From Chloroflexi bacterium OLB13 (GTDB lineage: Bacteria; Chloroflexota; Anaerolineae; Aggregatilineales; Phototrophicaceae): a stretch of DNA of 64,000 nt. This document shows positions 27,467-36,419 of this stretch, piece after piece. The stretch lies in assembly GCA_001567485.1 (NCBI GenBank), contig JZRA01000068.1, positions 1-64,000 of the forward strand, in the 5' to 3' direction. The position numbers were made by a program, and so were the translations under genes. Numbering within the stretch: the first letter of the stretch is position 1; the number at the start of each line of letters is the position of its first letter. The notes beneath the pieces were generated by a model. The model saw only the letters and a list, made by a program, of their open reading frames with translations. It had not been told where the DNA came from and searched no databases.

Positions 27467-29929
27467 GTGCGCAAGCTCCTCGTTCTCGTGTTGGCTGCGG
27501 TCGGCATCCTTGTCGGGTGTCAACCCCAGCAAGTTACTCCACCCGAAGACCCGATGAGTCTTCTGCAGCGTGCGGCAGATGCCGTGCGCAGCGCCCAAAC
27601 TTTCAGGCTTTATGTCGAACAGACGGGTGATGACTACGTCATTCCGATCGTACTGGGTGGCGGCGTTGTCAACGTCCAGTTCCGGTTCGCGCGCGCGCAG
27701 TATGTCCATCCTGACACACTGCAAGCGAGCGTTCGTATTGTCACCGAGTCGTTTCCGCGTATCGCGATGGATGTCGAGGTGTTCAGCATCTCGACCGACC
27801 AATGGTTCCGGGTATCGCAGCTCGATTGGGTGAATGAGGACTTCGCGCCCGGTTTCAACCCGGTGGCGCTGATTGCGGAAGACAGTGGTTTCCAAGCCGC
27901 GCTGACCAGCCTCGTTGACCTTGACTATCTGGGCCGAACCATCCTTGAAAATGGTATGCAGGTTCATCACCTGCGCGGCGTGGCGAGCGGGCCAAAGGTG
28001 AGCGCACTGGTGGTCGGCCTGCTCAACATACAGGGCCTGCTGCCGTTGGAGGTCTTTCTCGACGCGGACACCGGGTTCCCCGCGCGTCTTATCTTAGAGC
28101 TGCCCGGCACAGCGCCAACCGCGGCGGATGAGCCGACCCGCTGGACGATCAACGTCTATGACATCAATCAGCCGGTCGATGTTGTGCCGCCGGGTGGAGT
28201 TGACTGGACGGCGCCCGCGATTGTCGCGCCAGTGACCGCCACGGCCGGGCGTATCCCCTTCGAGGCGCTGGCGCAGCTCGGAATCCTTGCGCTGGTCATC
28301 GGCGCCGCGATTGCCGTCCCGGTGATGTTGTGGCCGCGCTTGCGCCCACAGATTGACGCCGGGAAGGCGCCTGCTGCCGTTCGGCCATGGTTGATCGTCG
28401 CGATCGTGAGTGTGCCGGTGTTCATCGGCGCGCTCGATCTGACCGTCGTGTCCGCGTTCCTGCCAGAACTCATCGTCGACCTCGAAATCCCGCTGCAAAC
28501 CGGCCTCGACGATGCCGCATGGATCGTCAGTGGCTATCTGCTGGCGTACGCGATCAGCATGACGTTCATGGGCCGGGTCAGCGACCTTGTTGGACGGCGG
28601 ATGGTGTATGTCATCTGCCTCGGCGTGTTCGCTGCCGGATCGATTCTGGTGGCGATGGCGCATCTCGGGCCGACCGACTTCTTTCACAGTCTGATGCTCC
28701 GTCTCGGACATGTGCCCGACCGGCCTGACATTACGCTCGCCGTGATTATCCTCGGCCGGATCGTGCAAGCGCTCGGCGCTGGGGCGCTCGTGCCGGTCAG
28801 TCTTGCGCTGGTCGCTGACGTGTTCCCGCCAATGCGACGTGCGAGGGCGTTAGGCGTGATCGGCGCGGTCGATACGCTCGGCTGGGTGCTTGGGCATCTG
28901 TACGGCGGGATCGCGGTACAGTTCATGCCGTGGCAAGGCTTGTTCTGGATCAATGTGCCGATCACGGCCGCCGCGCTGGTGCTGATGTTGGTGGCTCTGC
29001 GCGGCGTGCCGGATGTGCGCGAACGGAGCCGGTTTGACTATGTTGGCGCGTTCCTGATCGTGCTGGCGCTCGCCGGGCTGACGCTGGGACTCGGCGCGAA
29101 CATCGAGGTAGGCGTTGACGTATCCGGCTTCGAGGAGCTTTCGCCGCTGCCTGCTTATGCTGCGCCGGTGCTGCTGGGCGTAGCGCTGAGTTTCATCCTG
29201 TTCATCTTGGTCGAACGACGAGTGAAGTCTCCGCTGATCGACTTGAGGATGTTCCGGCGGCGGGCGCTCTCGGTCGGCCTGCTGGCGAATCTGTTCGTCG
29301 GATACGTCTTGTTCGTCGGCCTCGTGACGGTTCCGATCCTCGTCAATGTCCGGCTTGAAGGCACCTCGACGCTGCAGCAAACGGCGCTGGTCGTCGGGCT
29401 TATGCTGTGCGGCCTGACGGTGCCGATGGCGGCGGCGGCCTTCCCCGGCGGCTGGCTGAGCGAACGGATTGGCGCCCGAACGACGACAGTCGCGGGCTTG
29501 TTGATCGCGGCGTTCGGGTTCGTGTTGGTGTGGCGGACGTGGACGTACACGGTGTCCGATGCGCTGGTCGTGCTCGAAATGGTCATCATCGGCATCGGCA
29601 TCGGCTTAACGTTCTCGCCGATCAGCGCGTCGGTCATCGACACCGCCGACGAGCATCATCGCGGGGTGGCGTCGGCGCTGGTGATCGTGCTCAGGCTCGT
29701 CGGCATGACGCTCAGCGTATCGACCCTGACGGCGCTGGCCCTGACGCGCGTGAATACACTACTCTCGCAGCGTGTCGGGGTAGTGGAAGGACTGGAAGAC
29801 ATTAACGCCGCGGCGCAGATCACTGTCGAGGTCTTGGCGGAGGTCGGGTTGGTCGCGGCGGTGCTGTGCCTGATCGGCGCGGGTATCGCTATGCTGCTGC
29901 CGAACACGCACACAGGTAAGGAGCGCTAA
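27467..29929 (+). CDS. LprG-like lipoprotein fused to P55-like 14-TM MFS transporter
   Basis: GTG start at 27467 (AAGGG seven bases upstream) yields 820 residues. The lipoprotein signal (LVLAAVGILVGC, lipobox L-V-G-C) is followed by an LppX/LprAFG-type domain at about 25-245 (LLQRAADAVRSAQTFRLYVE, FFLDADTGFP-like strand LPLEVFLDADTGFPARL). Then come a linker helix (about 255-280) and a DHA2-type MFS with about 14 helices (GALDLTVVSAFLPEL, GYLLAYAISMTFMGRVSD, DLVGRRMVY). In mycobacteria LprG and the MFS protein Rv1410c/P55 are separate operon partners that export triacylglycerol-type lipids. Here one polypeptide carries both. Lipid export is an inference from that homology. Confidence 0.85.
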   Translation: MRKLLVLVLAAVGILVGCQPQQVTPPEDPMSLLQRAADAVRSAQTFRLYVEQTGDDYVIPIVLGGGVVNVQFRFARAQYVHPDTLQASVRIVTESFPRIAMDVEVFSISTDQWFRVSQLDWVNEDFAPGFNPVALIAEDSGFQAALTSLVDLDYLGRTILENGMQVHHLRGVASGPKVSALVVGLLNIQGLLPLEVFLDADTGFPARLILELPGTAPTAADEPTRWTINVYDINQPVDVVPPGGVDWTAPAIVAPVTATAGRIPFEALAQLGILALVIGAAIAVPVMLWPRLRPQIDAGKAPAAVRPWLIVAIVSVPVFIGALDLTVVSAFLPELIVDLEIPLQTGLDDAAWIVSGYLLAYAISMTFMGRVSDLVGRRMVYVICLGVFAAGSILVAMAHLGPTDFFHSLMLRLGHVPDRPDITLAVIILGRIVQALGAGALVPVSLALVADVFPPMRRARALGVIGAVDTLGWVLGHLYGGIAVQFMPWQGLFWINVPITAAALVLMLVALRGVPDVRERSRFDYVGAFLIVLALAGLTLGLGANIEVGVDVSGFEELSPLPAYAAPVLLGVALSFILFILVERRVKSPLIDLRMFRRRALSVGLLANLFVGYVLFVGLVTVPILVNVRLEGTSTLQQTALVVGLMLCGLTVPMAAAAFPGGWLSERIGARTTTVAGLLIAAFGFVLVWRTWTYTVSDALVVLEMVIIGIGIGLTFSPISASVIDTADEHHRGVASALVIVLRLVGMTLSVSTLTALALTRVNTLLSQRVGVVEGLEDINAAAQITVEVLAEVGLVAAVLCLIGAGIAMLLPNTHTGKER

Positions 29930-29955
29930 AGGCGGCCGCGCAGGTCACTTCACTC

Positions 29956-29984
29956 TTGACCATCCACTGTGACTGTGCTATCTT
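29956..29984 (+). promoter_or_regulatory. promoter of tRNA-Gly
   Basis: TTGACC (29956-29961), 17 bases, TATCTT (29979-29984), ending 12 bases before the mature tRNA. Confidence 0.65.
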
Positions 29985-29996
29985 CATAGGCACAGC

Positions 29997-30068
29997 GCGG
30001 GTGTAATTCAGTGGTAGAATGTCTGCTTGCCATGCAGAATGTCACGGGTTCGAGTCCCGTCACCCGCT
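29997..30068 (+). tRNA. tRNA-Gly(GCC)
   Basis: Seventy-two bases with acceptor stem GCGGGTG with CACCCGC, anticodon GCC in the loop TTGCCAT and T loop GGTTCGAGTCC. The discriminator is T and CCA is not encoded. It decodes GGC/GGU. A dedicated promoter and terminator surround it, so it is a single-gene unit. Confidence 0.95.
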
Positions 30069-30072
30069 CAGC

Positions 30073-30098
30073 AAAACCCCGGTTAGCGCCGGGGTTTT
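30073..30098 (+). terminator. intrinsic terminator after tRNA-Gly
   Basis: AAAACCCCGG (30073-30082) pairs with CCGGGGTTTT (30089-30098), loop TTAGCG, followed by TGTTTG. A textbook stem with U tract. The opposite strand has AAAA before the stem, so it could also stop the minus-strand PBP operon. Confidence 0.9.
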
Positions 30099-30105
30099 TG
30101 TTTGT

Positions 30106-30399
30106 CTAGGGCGTGTCCTCGGTATCATCGGCGCTGCCCCGGCGAATCGGCTGATCGTCGGGGTGCAGCGCGCTGCCGGAGTATCCCAGATCGTGCAGGC
30201 GTTCGTGTTCCAGCGATTCAAGCCGCGCGGCGACCGTGCCGTAATCCGCGGGCGGAATGGGCCGGTCGATGCCGTCGGGACTGCGATAGACGTAGCCAGT
30301 TCCAGCGCACCAGTCGCAGTCACCCGTCTCGCCGGTGAAGTCGTCGGTGAGCCAGCCATATCCGTCGCAGGACGGACAACGCACGATAGAATCAGGCAT
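30106..30399 (-). CDS. small zinc-ribbon protein with two CxxCxGxG-like motifs
   Basis: A protein of 97 residues. Residues 8-35 contain CPSCDGYG and CDWCAGTG, the paired CxxCxGxG pattern of the DnaJ zinc centre, so it probably binds one Zn. The remainder is hydrophilic and acidic. There is no J domain. The gene starts one base after the stop of the upstream PBP gene, so the two are co-transcribed. It may help fold or assemble an envelope protein, but nothing proves that. Confidence 0.65.
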   Translation of the reverse strand: MPDSIVRCPSCDGYGWLTDDFTGETGDCDWCAGTGYVYRSPDGIDRPIPPADYGTVAARLESLEHERLHDLGYSGSALHPDDQPIRRGSADDTEDTP

Positions 30400-30400
30400 A

Positions 30401-32596
30401 TCAACCTCCAGTGCTGCCTGCCGGGATGTTCAGCGGGACGTAAGGCCCCTGCGCCCACCATTCGGGGAACGGCTCGTACTCCGGCGCGCTGAAATACCAG
30501 TCGAAGATGCGCCGGACGATGGGCGCGCTGACCTGTGATCCTTCGAGCGACTGGCTGACCACGACAGCGACCGCGATCTCCGGGTCTTCGGCCGGGCCGT
30601 ACGCGACGAACCACGCGTTGGGATAACGTGCTGTTTGTGCCGTGCCGGTCTTACCGCATACCTGGTAGGGCGCGTTGTCGAACCGGATATAAGCCGTGCC
30701 GAGGTCTTTGTTCGTGGTCGTGCCGCACATCCCCGCCTGAATTTCTTCCAATACGCCGGGACGGAAGTCAATCGTGTTGAGGACTACCGGCTCGAAGGTC
30801 TGTGATACTGCCGCGCCGTCGAAGCCGCCAACCTGCTTGACGATTGAAGGCTTGTAGACCGTGCCACCGTTGGCGAGCGCGGCGACCGCCACCGCCATTT
30901 GAATCGGCGGGACGGACACGTTGCGCTGGCCGACGGCGATGCTGATGGCTTCGCTGGTGAAGCTCGGTGTGTCGAGATCGGCGGCGGCCTCAACCGCGCC
31001 GGTAAAGATGCCGTATGGCTCGCCGAGGCCCAGCATACGGGCGTATTCCGCCAGTTTGTTGCCCTCAGCGTTGTAGAGTTCCGCGCCATACTGGAAGAAG
31101 AACGGATTGCAGGATGCCATAATCGCCTGTGCCGGTGTGATGTCCCCGGCGGGTGGGAAGTCATCGGTCTCGCGCCAGTCCGGGCGGCTTTCGACATCGT
31201 CGCCGACGGGCCGGCCATCCCAGCGCAGCCCGCAGGAGAAGATATCGCCCGGATTGACGATGCCCTCGTTCAACACCGCTGTGGCCGTGATTAGCTTGTA
31301 CACCGATCCCGGCGTATACCGTGACTGTGTGGCATGGTTGATGAACGGTTGGCGCGTGTCGGCGCTGACCTGCTGAAGCAGCTCGACGCGGCGCGCCGGC
31401 TCAGGCGAGGTCGGGTCGAACAGCAGTGGGTCGAACAACGGAAAGCTGACCATCGCGAGGATTTCGCCGGTTTTGACATCCAATACGACCGCCGCGCCAT
31501 CGCCGGAAATCTGCGGGCTGCCCCACGTCGGATAGGCGAAGTCGTAGGCATCCGCCATCGCCTGTGCCACGACGAGCTGAAGTTCGCGGTCAATCGTCAT
31601 CTGCACCGGCGTCGGCGCGCTGCCGCCGATGCTGGAGAACTCGCGCAAGACTACGCCGCCGGGTTCGGTGATGCGCAAGGTGCGCTCAGGGGTGCCGGCC
31701 AGCGCGCGCTCGAACATACGCTCGACGCCGCCCTGACCGATCAAGTCGCCTGCGCTGTAGCCGAGCGCCTCATACTGCGCCTGCTGGTCAGCGGTGATTT
31801 GGCCGACGTGCCCGGCGACGTGTGACATGGCGTTGTTGCCATAGTAGGTGCGTGTTTCACGGTCAAGCGTGATGCTCACCCCGCACGTTGACGTCAGCGC
31901 GGCTTGATTGGCGTCGTAATCCTCGGCGTTCAGTTCGGCCAGATAGAAGATCGTCTCTGGAAAATTGGCGGCGAACAGGATGTCGAACGCGATGAACGGC
32001 CGGCGAGTCAGCCGCGAGATGAGCGCCTTGCAGCCCTGCTCATCGGTCATGTTTGCGCGCGCGGTGTACATCGTCACCACACGGCCGCGCCCCGCCACGA
32101 TTTGGCCGTTGCGGTCGTAGATGTTGGCGCGTGGGGCAAGGTCACCATCCGATGTCAGGGTGCCGGTTGATGGCAGTTCGGCGAAGATGTCCATGCTTGA
32201 CCACGCCACACCCCAACGACCGGCGTCGTTCACGAGGCGCATCGTCCGGCCGGTGTCGACGATCTGCCCGAACAAGCCGGATTCGATCGTCACGTCATAC
32301 GAGACGGCGGCCGTTAGCCCCTGAAGGTGGACGTTCCCAACCGTGTAGTCCACGCCTTCAAGCCCCATCGCCGTATTCGCCACGATGTAGCGATTGGTGA
32401 AGACTTCCTGCGGATACGTTTGCTGGCTTTGCCGGCTGAGCAGCGCCCACATCGCGGCGCTGTCGGCGCGATCCCATGCGGTCAGAAATGCTTCGACCGT
32501 CTGGCGCGCGCCGTCGTCTTGCGCGGAAAGCGGAACGACCAGCGCGGCCAGCAGCAGCACAGCGCCAATCGTTCGGAATGCACGGGCGATGCGCAT
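30401..32596 (-). CDS. class B penicillin-binding protein with NTF2-like N-terminal domain
   Basis: A peptidoglycan D,D-transpeptidase. From the start chosen at 32596 (GGAGG upstream) it has 731 residues: a signal/anchor (AVLLLAALVVPLSA), an NTF2-like MecA-N-type domain at about 28-145 (TVEAFLTAWDRADSAAMWAL), a dimerisation domain and the transpeptidase domain. Active-site motifs are SVYK at about 431, SCN at about 495 and KTG at about 649. The N-terminal domain is the kind seen in MecA and related PBPs. That does not imply beta-lactam resistance. The zinc-ribbon gene follows directly. Confidence 0.88.
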   Translation of the reverse strand: MRIARAFRTIGAVLLLAALVVPLSAQDDGARQTVEAFLTAWDRADSAAMWALLSRQSQQTYPQEVFTNRYIVANTAMGLEGVDYTVGNVHLQGLTAAVSYDVTIESGLFGQIVDTGRTMRLVNDAGRWGVAWSSMDIFAELPSTGTLTSDGDLAPRANIYDRNGQIVAGRGRVVTMYTARANMTDEQGCKALISRLTRRPFIAFDILFAANFPETIFYLAELNAEDYDANQAALTSTCGVSITLDRETRTYYGNNAMSHVAGHVGQITADQQAQYEALGYSAGDLIGQGGVERMFERALAGTPERTLRITEPGGVVLREFSSIGGSAPTPVQMTIDRELQLVVAQAMADAYDFAYPTWGSPQISGDGAAVVLDVKTGEILAMVSFPLFDPLLFDPTSPEPARRVELLQQVSADTRQPFINHATQSRYTPGSVYKLITATAVLNEGIVNPGDIFSCGLRWDGRPVGDDVESRPDWRETDDFPPAGDITPAQAIMASCNPFFFQYGAELYNAEGNKLAEYARMLGLGEPYGIFTGAVEAAADLDTPSFTSEAISIAVGQRNVSVPPIQMAVAVAALANGGTVYKPSIVKQVGGFDGAAVSQTFEPVVLNTIDFRPGVLEEIQAGMCGTTTNKDLGTAYIRFDNAPYQVCGKTGTAQTARYPNAWFVAYGPAEDPEIAVAVVVSQSLEGSQVSAPIVRRIFDWYFSAPEYEPFPEWWAQGPYVPLNIPAGSTGG

Positions 32597-32714
32597 GCAG
32601 CCTCCAAGTCGTGCGGACATCTTTAGCAACTATAGGATGTGCGTCCCGTCGAGTCCAGCCGTTTGTGATATGATTGAAGGGTGATTAGACAACGATTTCT
32701 GGGTGTTGTACCGC

Positions 32715-33206
32715 ATGGCGCGTGCGATCATCTGTGTACTTGCGGTGCTCATACTCGCCGCATGTTCACTCGAACCTGAGGCCCCGACGGCGGGCGATGG
32801 AGAGGTCGGGCGGGTGCTCACGGTCATCGACGGCGATACCATCGACGTCGATCTGAACGGCGAAACCGTCCGCGTCCGTTATGTCGGCGTCAACACACCG
32901 GAACGTGACGAAGTGTGTTACAGCGACGCGACCCGCGCCAATCGCGCGTTGGTGGAACGTCAGACGGTGCGGCTGGTGGCGGATGTCAGCGATACCGACC
33001 GGTTCGGGCGGCTTCTGCGTTATGTTTACGTCGGCGACACGTTCGTCAATCAGCAGCTGGTCGCCGAGGGCTGGGGCGAAGCTGTCCGGTATGATCCCGA
33101 TGTGCGCTATTACGATCAGTTCGTACAGTTGGAGAACGAGGCTGAACGTGCTGGCCGCGGATGCCACCCGACTGGGATCTTCGATGACGGATCCACAACC
33201 CGCTAA
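32715..33206 (+). CDS. thermonuclease-family lipoprotein
   Basis: A protein of 163 residues from ATG 32715. Lipoprotein signal VLAVLILAACS (lipobox L-A-A-C) and a staphylococcal-nuclease fold: VIDGDTIDV, VRYVGVNTPE, DRFGRLLRYVYVG and VAEGWGEAVRY. The catalytic Arg/Glu/Asp positions (VNTPE, DRFGR) look intact. It would degrade DNA or RNA outside the membrane. It overlaps the next gene by 23 bases. Confidence 0.85.
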   Translation: MARAIICVLAVLILAACSLEPEAPTAGDGEVGRVLTVIDGDTIDVDLNGETVRVRYVGVNTPERDEVCYSDATRANRALVERQTVRLVADVSDTDRFGRLLRYVYVGDTFVNQQLVAEGWGEAVRYDPDVRYYDQFVQLENEAERAGRGCHPTGIFDDGSTTR

Positions 33207-33672
33207 CACGACGCCTGACGCGGCCCGTCTCCGTGAGCTTTCAGGTCAGCGCAGGCATGTCTGGCAGCTGTTTTTGGCGGGGGGTGTCCTGTTCATCGCC
33301 GTGATGAGTGTGATGATCGCTGCCGCGGGGCCGCACATCGGTGTGCTGGCAAACCTTTTCGTGATTGCACTCTGTTTGATCCCTCTACTGCTGGTATCGT
33401 TTTTGCTGATGATCGGCGTGACCGCCGCGATCTGGGGCGTCGGCCGTCTCGATGAGAGTACGGTGCGCCAGACCGTGCGCGCGGAAAACGCCGCCGCCGA
33501 CCTCACGCAGCGCACGCGTGATGTTGTGCGCAGCGGCGGCTCGCGGCTGATCGGGCTGTCAGCGGCGGTTGAACGACTGGCCCCGCTCTGGCGTATTTTC
33601 GACAGCGACGAGACGAAAGGAGACGGCGATGGAGCCAAACGCGCAGCGGATGAAACGTCTGCCCACCCGTAG
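33184..33672 (+). CDS. small membrane protein, function unknown
   Basis: A protein of 162 residues from ATG 33184, inside the end of the nuclease gene. Two membrane segments (about 29-50 and 58-85) are followed by a charged helical tail (RAENAAADLTQRTRDVVRSG). No family recognised. Overlaps on both sides indicate translational coupling within the 32.7-36.4 kb operon. Confidence 0.65.
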   Translation: MTDPQPANTTPDAARLRELSGQRRHVWQLFLAGGVLFIAVMSVMIAAAGPHIGVLANLFVIALCLIPLLLVSFLLMIGVTAAIWGVGRLDESTVRQTVRAENAAADLTQRTRDVVRSGGSRLIGLSAAVERLAPLWRIFDSDETKGDGDGAKRAADETSAHP

Positions 33673-33919
33673 CGGTTCGTTGAAGCCCGTTAAGTCAGCC
33701 GGGAAACGCTCGCTGACCGGCTATCTGTTCGGCGGAGTGGGAGGGCTTGCGTTGGGCCTGCTGAGCACGTACTTTTTCCACCGGGCTTCGAACGAGAACG
33801 AAGAAGGCCCGCAGCCGATCCAGACGGCGCAGTTGTTCGGGCTTGCCCTCACGCTGCTAACGGTGCTGCGCCAGATCGCCGAGATGGGTAAGCCGCCACA
33901 TAAACGGGGACGAGGATAA
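33629..33919 (+). CDS. small membrane protein, function unknown
   Basis: A protein of 96 residues from ATG 33629, chosen because AAAGGAG lies upstream. A basic N-terminus (RMKRLPTRSGS), a Gly-rich membrane helix (YLFGGVGGLALGLLSTYF) and a second weakly hydrophobic helix (AQLFGLALTLLTVLRQI). It overlaps the preceding gene by 44 bases and ends 6 bases before the SRAP gene. No function assigned. Confidence 0.6.
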   Translation: MEPNAQRMKRLPTRSGSLKPVKSAGKRSLTGYLFGGVGGLALGLLSTYFFHRASNENEEGPQPIQTAQLFGLALTLLTVLRQIAEMGKPPHKRGRG

Positions 33920-33925
33920 TTTGCG

Positions 33926-34603
33926 ATGTGTGGACGATTCGTACTCACTGCCGACGCTGCAACGCTCCAACTAGCATTTGATCTAGAGACCACGCCAGCC
34001 CCGCTGGCCCCGCGCTATAACATCGCGCCAACCCAGCCGGTCGCTGTCATCACCAACGCGGCCCCCAAAGAGCTGACGTATCACCGCTGGGGGCTTGTCC
34101 CGTCGTGGGCGAAGGACATCTCGATCGGCAGCCAGATGATCAACGCGCGCGCTGAGACGGCAGCTGAGAAGCCGTCGTACAAGAACGCGCTGCGTCGCCG
34201 CCGCTGCTTGATCCCCGCCAGCGGGTTCTACGAGTGGCCGAAGAAGGGTCAAAATCCGCTGTATATCCACTTGAAGGACGACAAGGTGTTCGCCTTTGCC
34301 GGCCTGTGGGAAATCTGGCGCAGCCCCGATGGCGATGAGCTGCACACCTGCACGATTCTGACGACCGAGCCGAACAACTACATCCGCCAGTTTCACAACC
34401 GTATGGCGGTCATCCTGCCGCGTGATCGCTACGCCGACTGGCTCTTCGGTGGTGAACTTCAAGCTGCGGAGGCGCTGTCGATCCTTACGCCTGTCGATGA
34501 AGACCGGATGGCGGCGTACGAAGTGTCGAAGCGAGTCAACAGCCCGGCTTTCGACTCGCCGGAGAATATCGAGCCATTCGGCACACAGGCGGGTTTATCG
34601 TAA
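33926..34603 (+). CDS. SRAP-domain protein (HMCES/YedK family)
   Basis: A protein of 225 residues that in the family forms a covalent shield on abasic sites in single-stranded DNA. Key residues visible: catalytic Cys2 (MCGRF), PRYNIAPTQ, INARAET, ASGFYEW with the active-site Glu and the HNRMAVIL motif (usual HxRMP, here with Ala instead of Pro). Length is typical. It overlaps the following lipoprotein gene by one base. Confidence 0.93.
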   Translation: MCGRFVLTADAATLQLAFDLETTPAPLAPRYNIAPTQPVAVITNAAPKELTYHRWGLVPSWAKDISIGSQMINARAETAAEKPSYKNALRRRRCLIPASGFYEWPKKGQNPLYIHLKDDKVFAFAGLWEIWRSPDGDELHTCTILTTEPNNYIRQFHNRMAVILPRDRYADWLFGGELQAAEALSILTPVDEDRMAAYEVSKRVNSPAFDSPENIEPFGTQAGLS

Positions 34604-35421
34604 TGCGGCTGATCCTTGCGCTGATCGTTGTATTCGTTCTAGCGGCGTGCGAGGCGACGACCGCTCCACCCGCGCCGGTGACGCTTGACGCTCCGCTCGT
34701 CCCGGTGGCGACCTCGATGGCCCCTGCCGGCACACCGCCGACACCGGATCGAACTGCACGGACGCTGGTGCCCACCAACACGCTGTTTGTCGCGCCGGTC
34801 GCAACGGCTTCACCCACGGCCGGCCCGACGGATGAACCGCCGCCCACCGACGACCCTGATCAGGTTGTCGTCACGCTTAGCCCGCTGGTCATCACCGATG
34901 TCGAGCCGCCGGTGCACATACAGCTTCCCAAAGGCTGGACGGTCGCGTCAGATGCCATCATTATGCCCGAACTCGATGAGCTTGGCGTGGTGCCGTTCGG
35001 CTACTATCGCGGCCCCATTACGGGCGGCACAGGCGTGATCACCGTCCTGTACGGATTCCCTAATCTCGTATCCGGATTTGGCGGCGGGAGCGCCAACGTG
35101 TTTACCGACGCCCTGCGCTTGCTGCTGTTTGCGATTATCGAGCCGGAGTGCGAATACTCGTTCGACGAGGAGCGGCCGTTCCGCATGGGCGAGATCACCG
35201 CGCGCGGCACCTACTATGCGGCGGATGAGTGCCCGGACGGCCTGCCCAGCCTCAAAGGATGGTTCGCCGCGTTCAACGTCGAAGGGCTGAATGTCGCCGT
35301 GTACGCGTATGTCGAGCCTCTGGAAGCCTACGACGGGCCGGGCCGGGCCGAATTGGCAGCCGTCTTCGACAGCGTCACGGTTGACGTATCACTGCTTGCC
35401 ACCGAGACTCCAACACCATAA
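34603..35421 (+). CDS. putative lipoprotein with T/P-rich linker, function unknown
   Basis: A protein of 272 residues. The signal is IVVFVLAACEAT (lipobox L-A-A-C), then a Thr/Pro/Ala-rich linker to about residue 85. A beta-rich domain follows (PPVHIQLPKGWTVASDAI, GVITVLYGFPNL) with two Cys (PECEY, DECPD). No known family. Its start overlaps the SRAP stop, so it is part of the same operon. Confidence 0.7.
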   Translation: MRLILALIVVFVLAACEATTAPPAPVTLDAPLVPVATSMAPAGTPPTPDRTARTLVPTNTLFVAPVATASPTAGPTDEPPPTDDPDQVVVTLSPLVITDVEPPVHIQLPKGWTVASDAIIMPELDELGVVPFGYYRGPITGGTGVITVLYGFPNLVSGFGGGSANVFTDALRLLLFAIIEPECEYSFDEERPFRMGEITARGTYYAADECPDGLPSLKGWFAAFNVEGLNVAVYAYVEPLEAYDGPGRAELAAVFDSVTVDVSLLATETPTP

Positions 35422-35446
35422 CACGTGAGAACGTAAGGAACGCCCA

Positions 35447-36412
35447 GTGAATTGGATGAAACGTATCCTGCTGCTCGGCGCCGTATTGAGCTGCGTTTTT
35501 GCTCCGGCGTTTGCCCAGACCACCGAAACGCCGCCCCCCGACGGCACGACCACACCGACCGAAATCCCTGCGACCCTACCGCCGCCCGAACGCCCGACCG
35601 CGCGCACGACACTGACCATCGGTGCGGTCGAGGTGCAGTTGTATTTCGATGCGATCAAGCAGGGCGGGATCGGCGTGCTTCATGTGATCGGAGATGGCGT
35701 CACGGCGGCGCGCGCCGAGTGGCTGGGCGACATCATCCCGTTCTTCCCCGCCCGCGATGACGGCCTGTTCGCGATCCTGTCGGCCAATATCGAGCAGACT
35801 TCACGCGAATATGACCTGACCGTATACGTCGATACTGCGGCGGGGACATCGTCGGCGTCGACGCGTGTCCGTGTCGGGCTGGGCGGGTTCGTCCGCAGTA
35901 CCTTCACCGTGCCGAACGACCGGGCGTACCTGATTGATCCGGAGATCGAACGTGCGGAGTTCGCGCGACTGTCAGCCGTGTTTGAAGACAATACCGCGCC
36001 GAGGCAGTGGGACGAAACCGGTTTCGCGATGCCTATCTTTGGCGAATTCACGTCGCCGTTTGGCGAGCTGCGCCTGCTCAATGACGTGGTCGAGACGCGC
36101 CATACCGGATGGGATATGCGCGCCGCGACTGGCGTCCCGGTTCAGGCGTCAGCGGCCGGGACGGTGGCGTTCGCCGGATTACTGGACATCCGCGGCAACT
36201 ACGTGATCGTTGACCACGGGCAGGGCGTATTCAGTGGATACGCGCATCTGTCGCAGATCCACGTCACGCGCGGCCAAAAGGTCACGGCGGGTCAAGTGCT
36301 GGGCATGTCCGGAAACACGGGGCGCAGCAGCGGGCCGCACATGCATTGGGAGATGAACATCAACGGCGATTGGGTCGATCCGCGCATTGTCTCGCGGACA
36401 TGGCTGCCGTAA
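35447..36412 (+). CDS. M23-family (LytM-like) peptidoglycan endopeptidase or scaffold
   Basis: GTG start at 35447 with AAGGAA upstream. It has 321 residues: signal peptide (ending APAFAQ), a short Pro/Thr linker, an Ig-like or beta-rich domain, then the M23 domain at about 205-320. Zn-binding motifs are intact: HTGWDMR (HxxxD), YAHLS and HMHWEM (HxH). The enzyme would cut peptide cross-links in the wall. It is last in the operon and converges with the NarL-type regulator at 36420, 7 bases apart. Confidence 0.88.
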   Translation: MNWMKRILLLGAVLSCVFAPAFAQTTETPPPDGTTTPTEIPATLPPPERPTARTTLTIGAVEVQLYFDAIKQGGIGVLHVIGDGVTAARAEWLGDIIPFFPARDDGLFAILSANIEQTSREYDLTVYVDTAAGTSSASTRVRVGLGGFVRSTFTVPNDRAYLIDPEIERAEFARLSAVFEDNTAPRQWDETGFAMPIFGEFTSPFGELRLLNDVVETRHTGWDMRAATGVPVQASAAGTVAFAGLLDIRGNYVIVDHGQGVFSGYAHLSQIHVTRGQKVTAGQVLGMSGNTGRSSGPHMHWEMNINGDWVDPRIVSRTWLP

Positions 36413-36419
36413 TGCGGCG

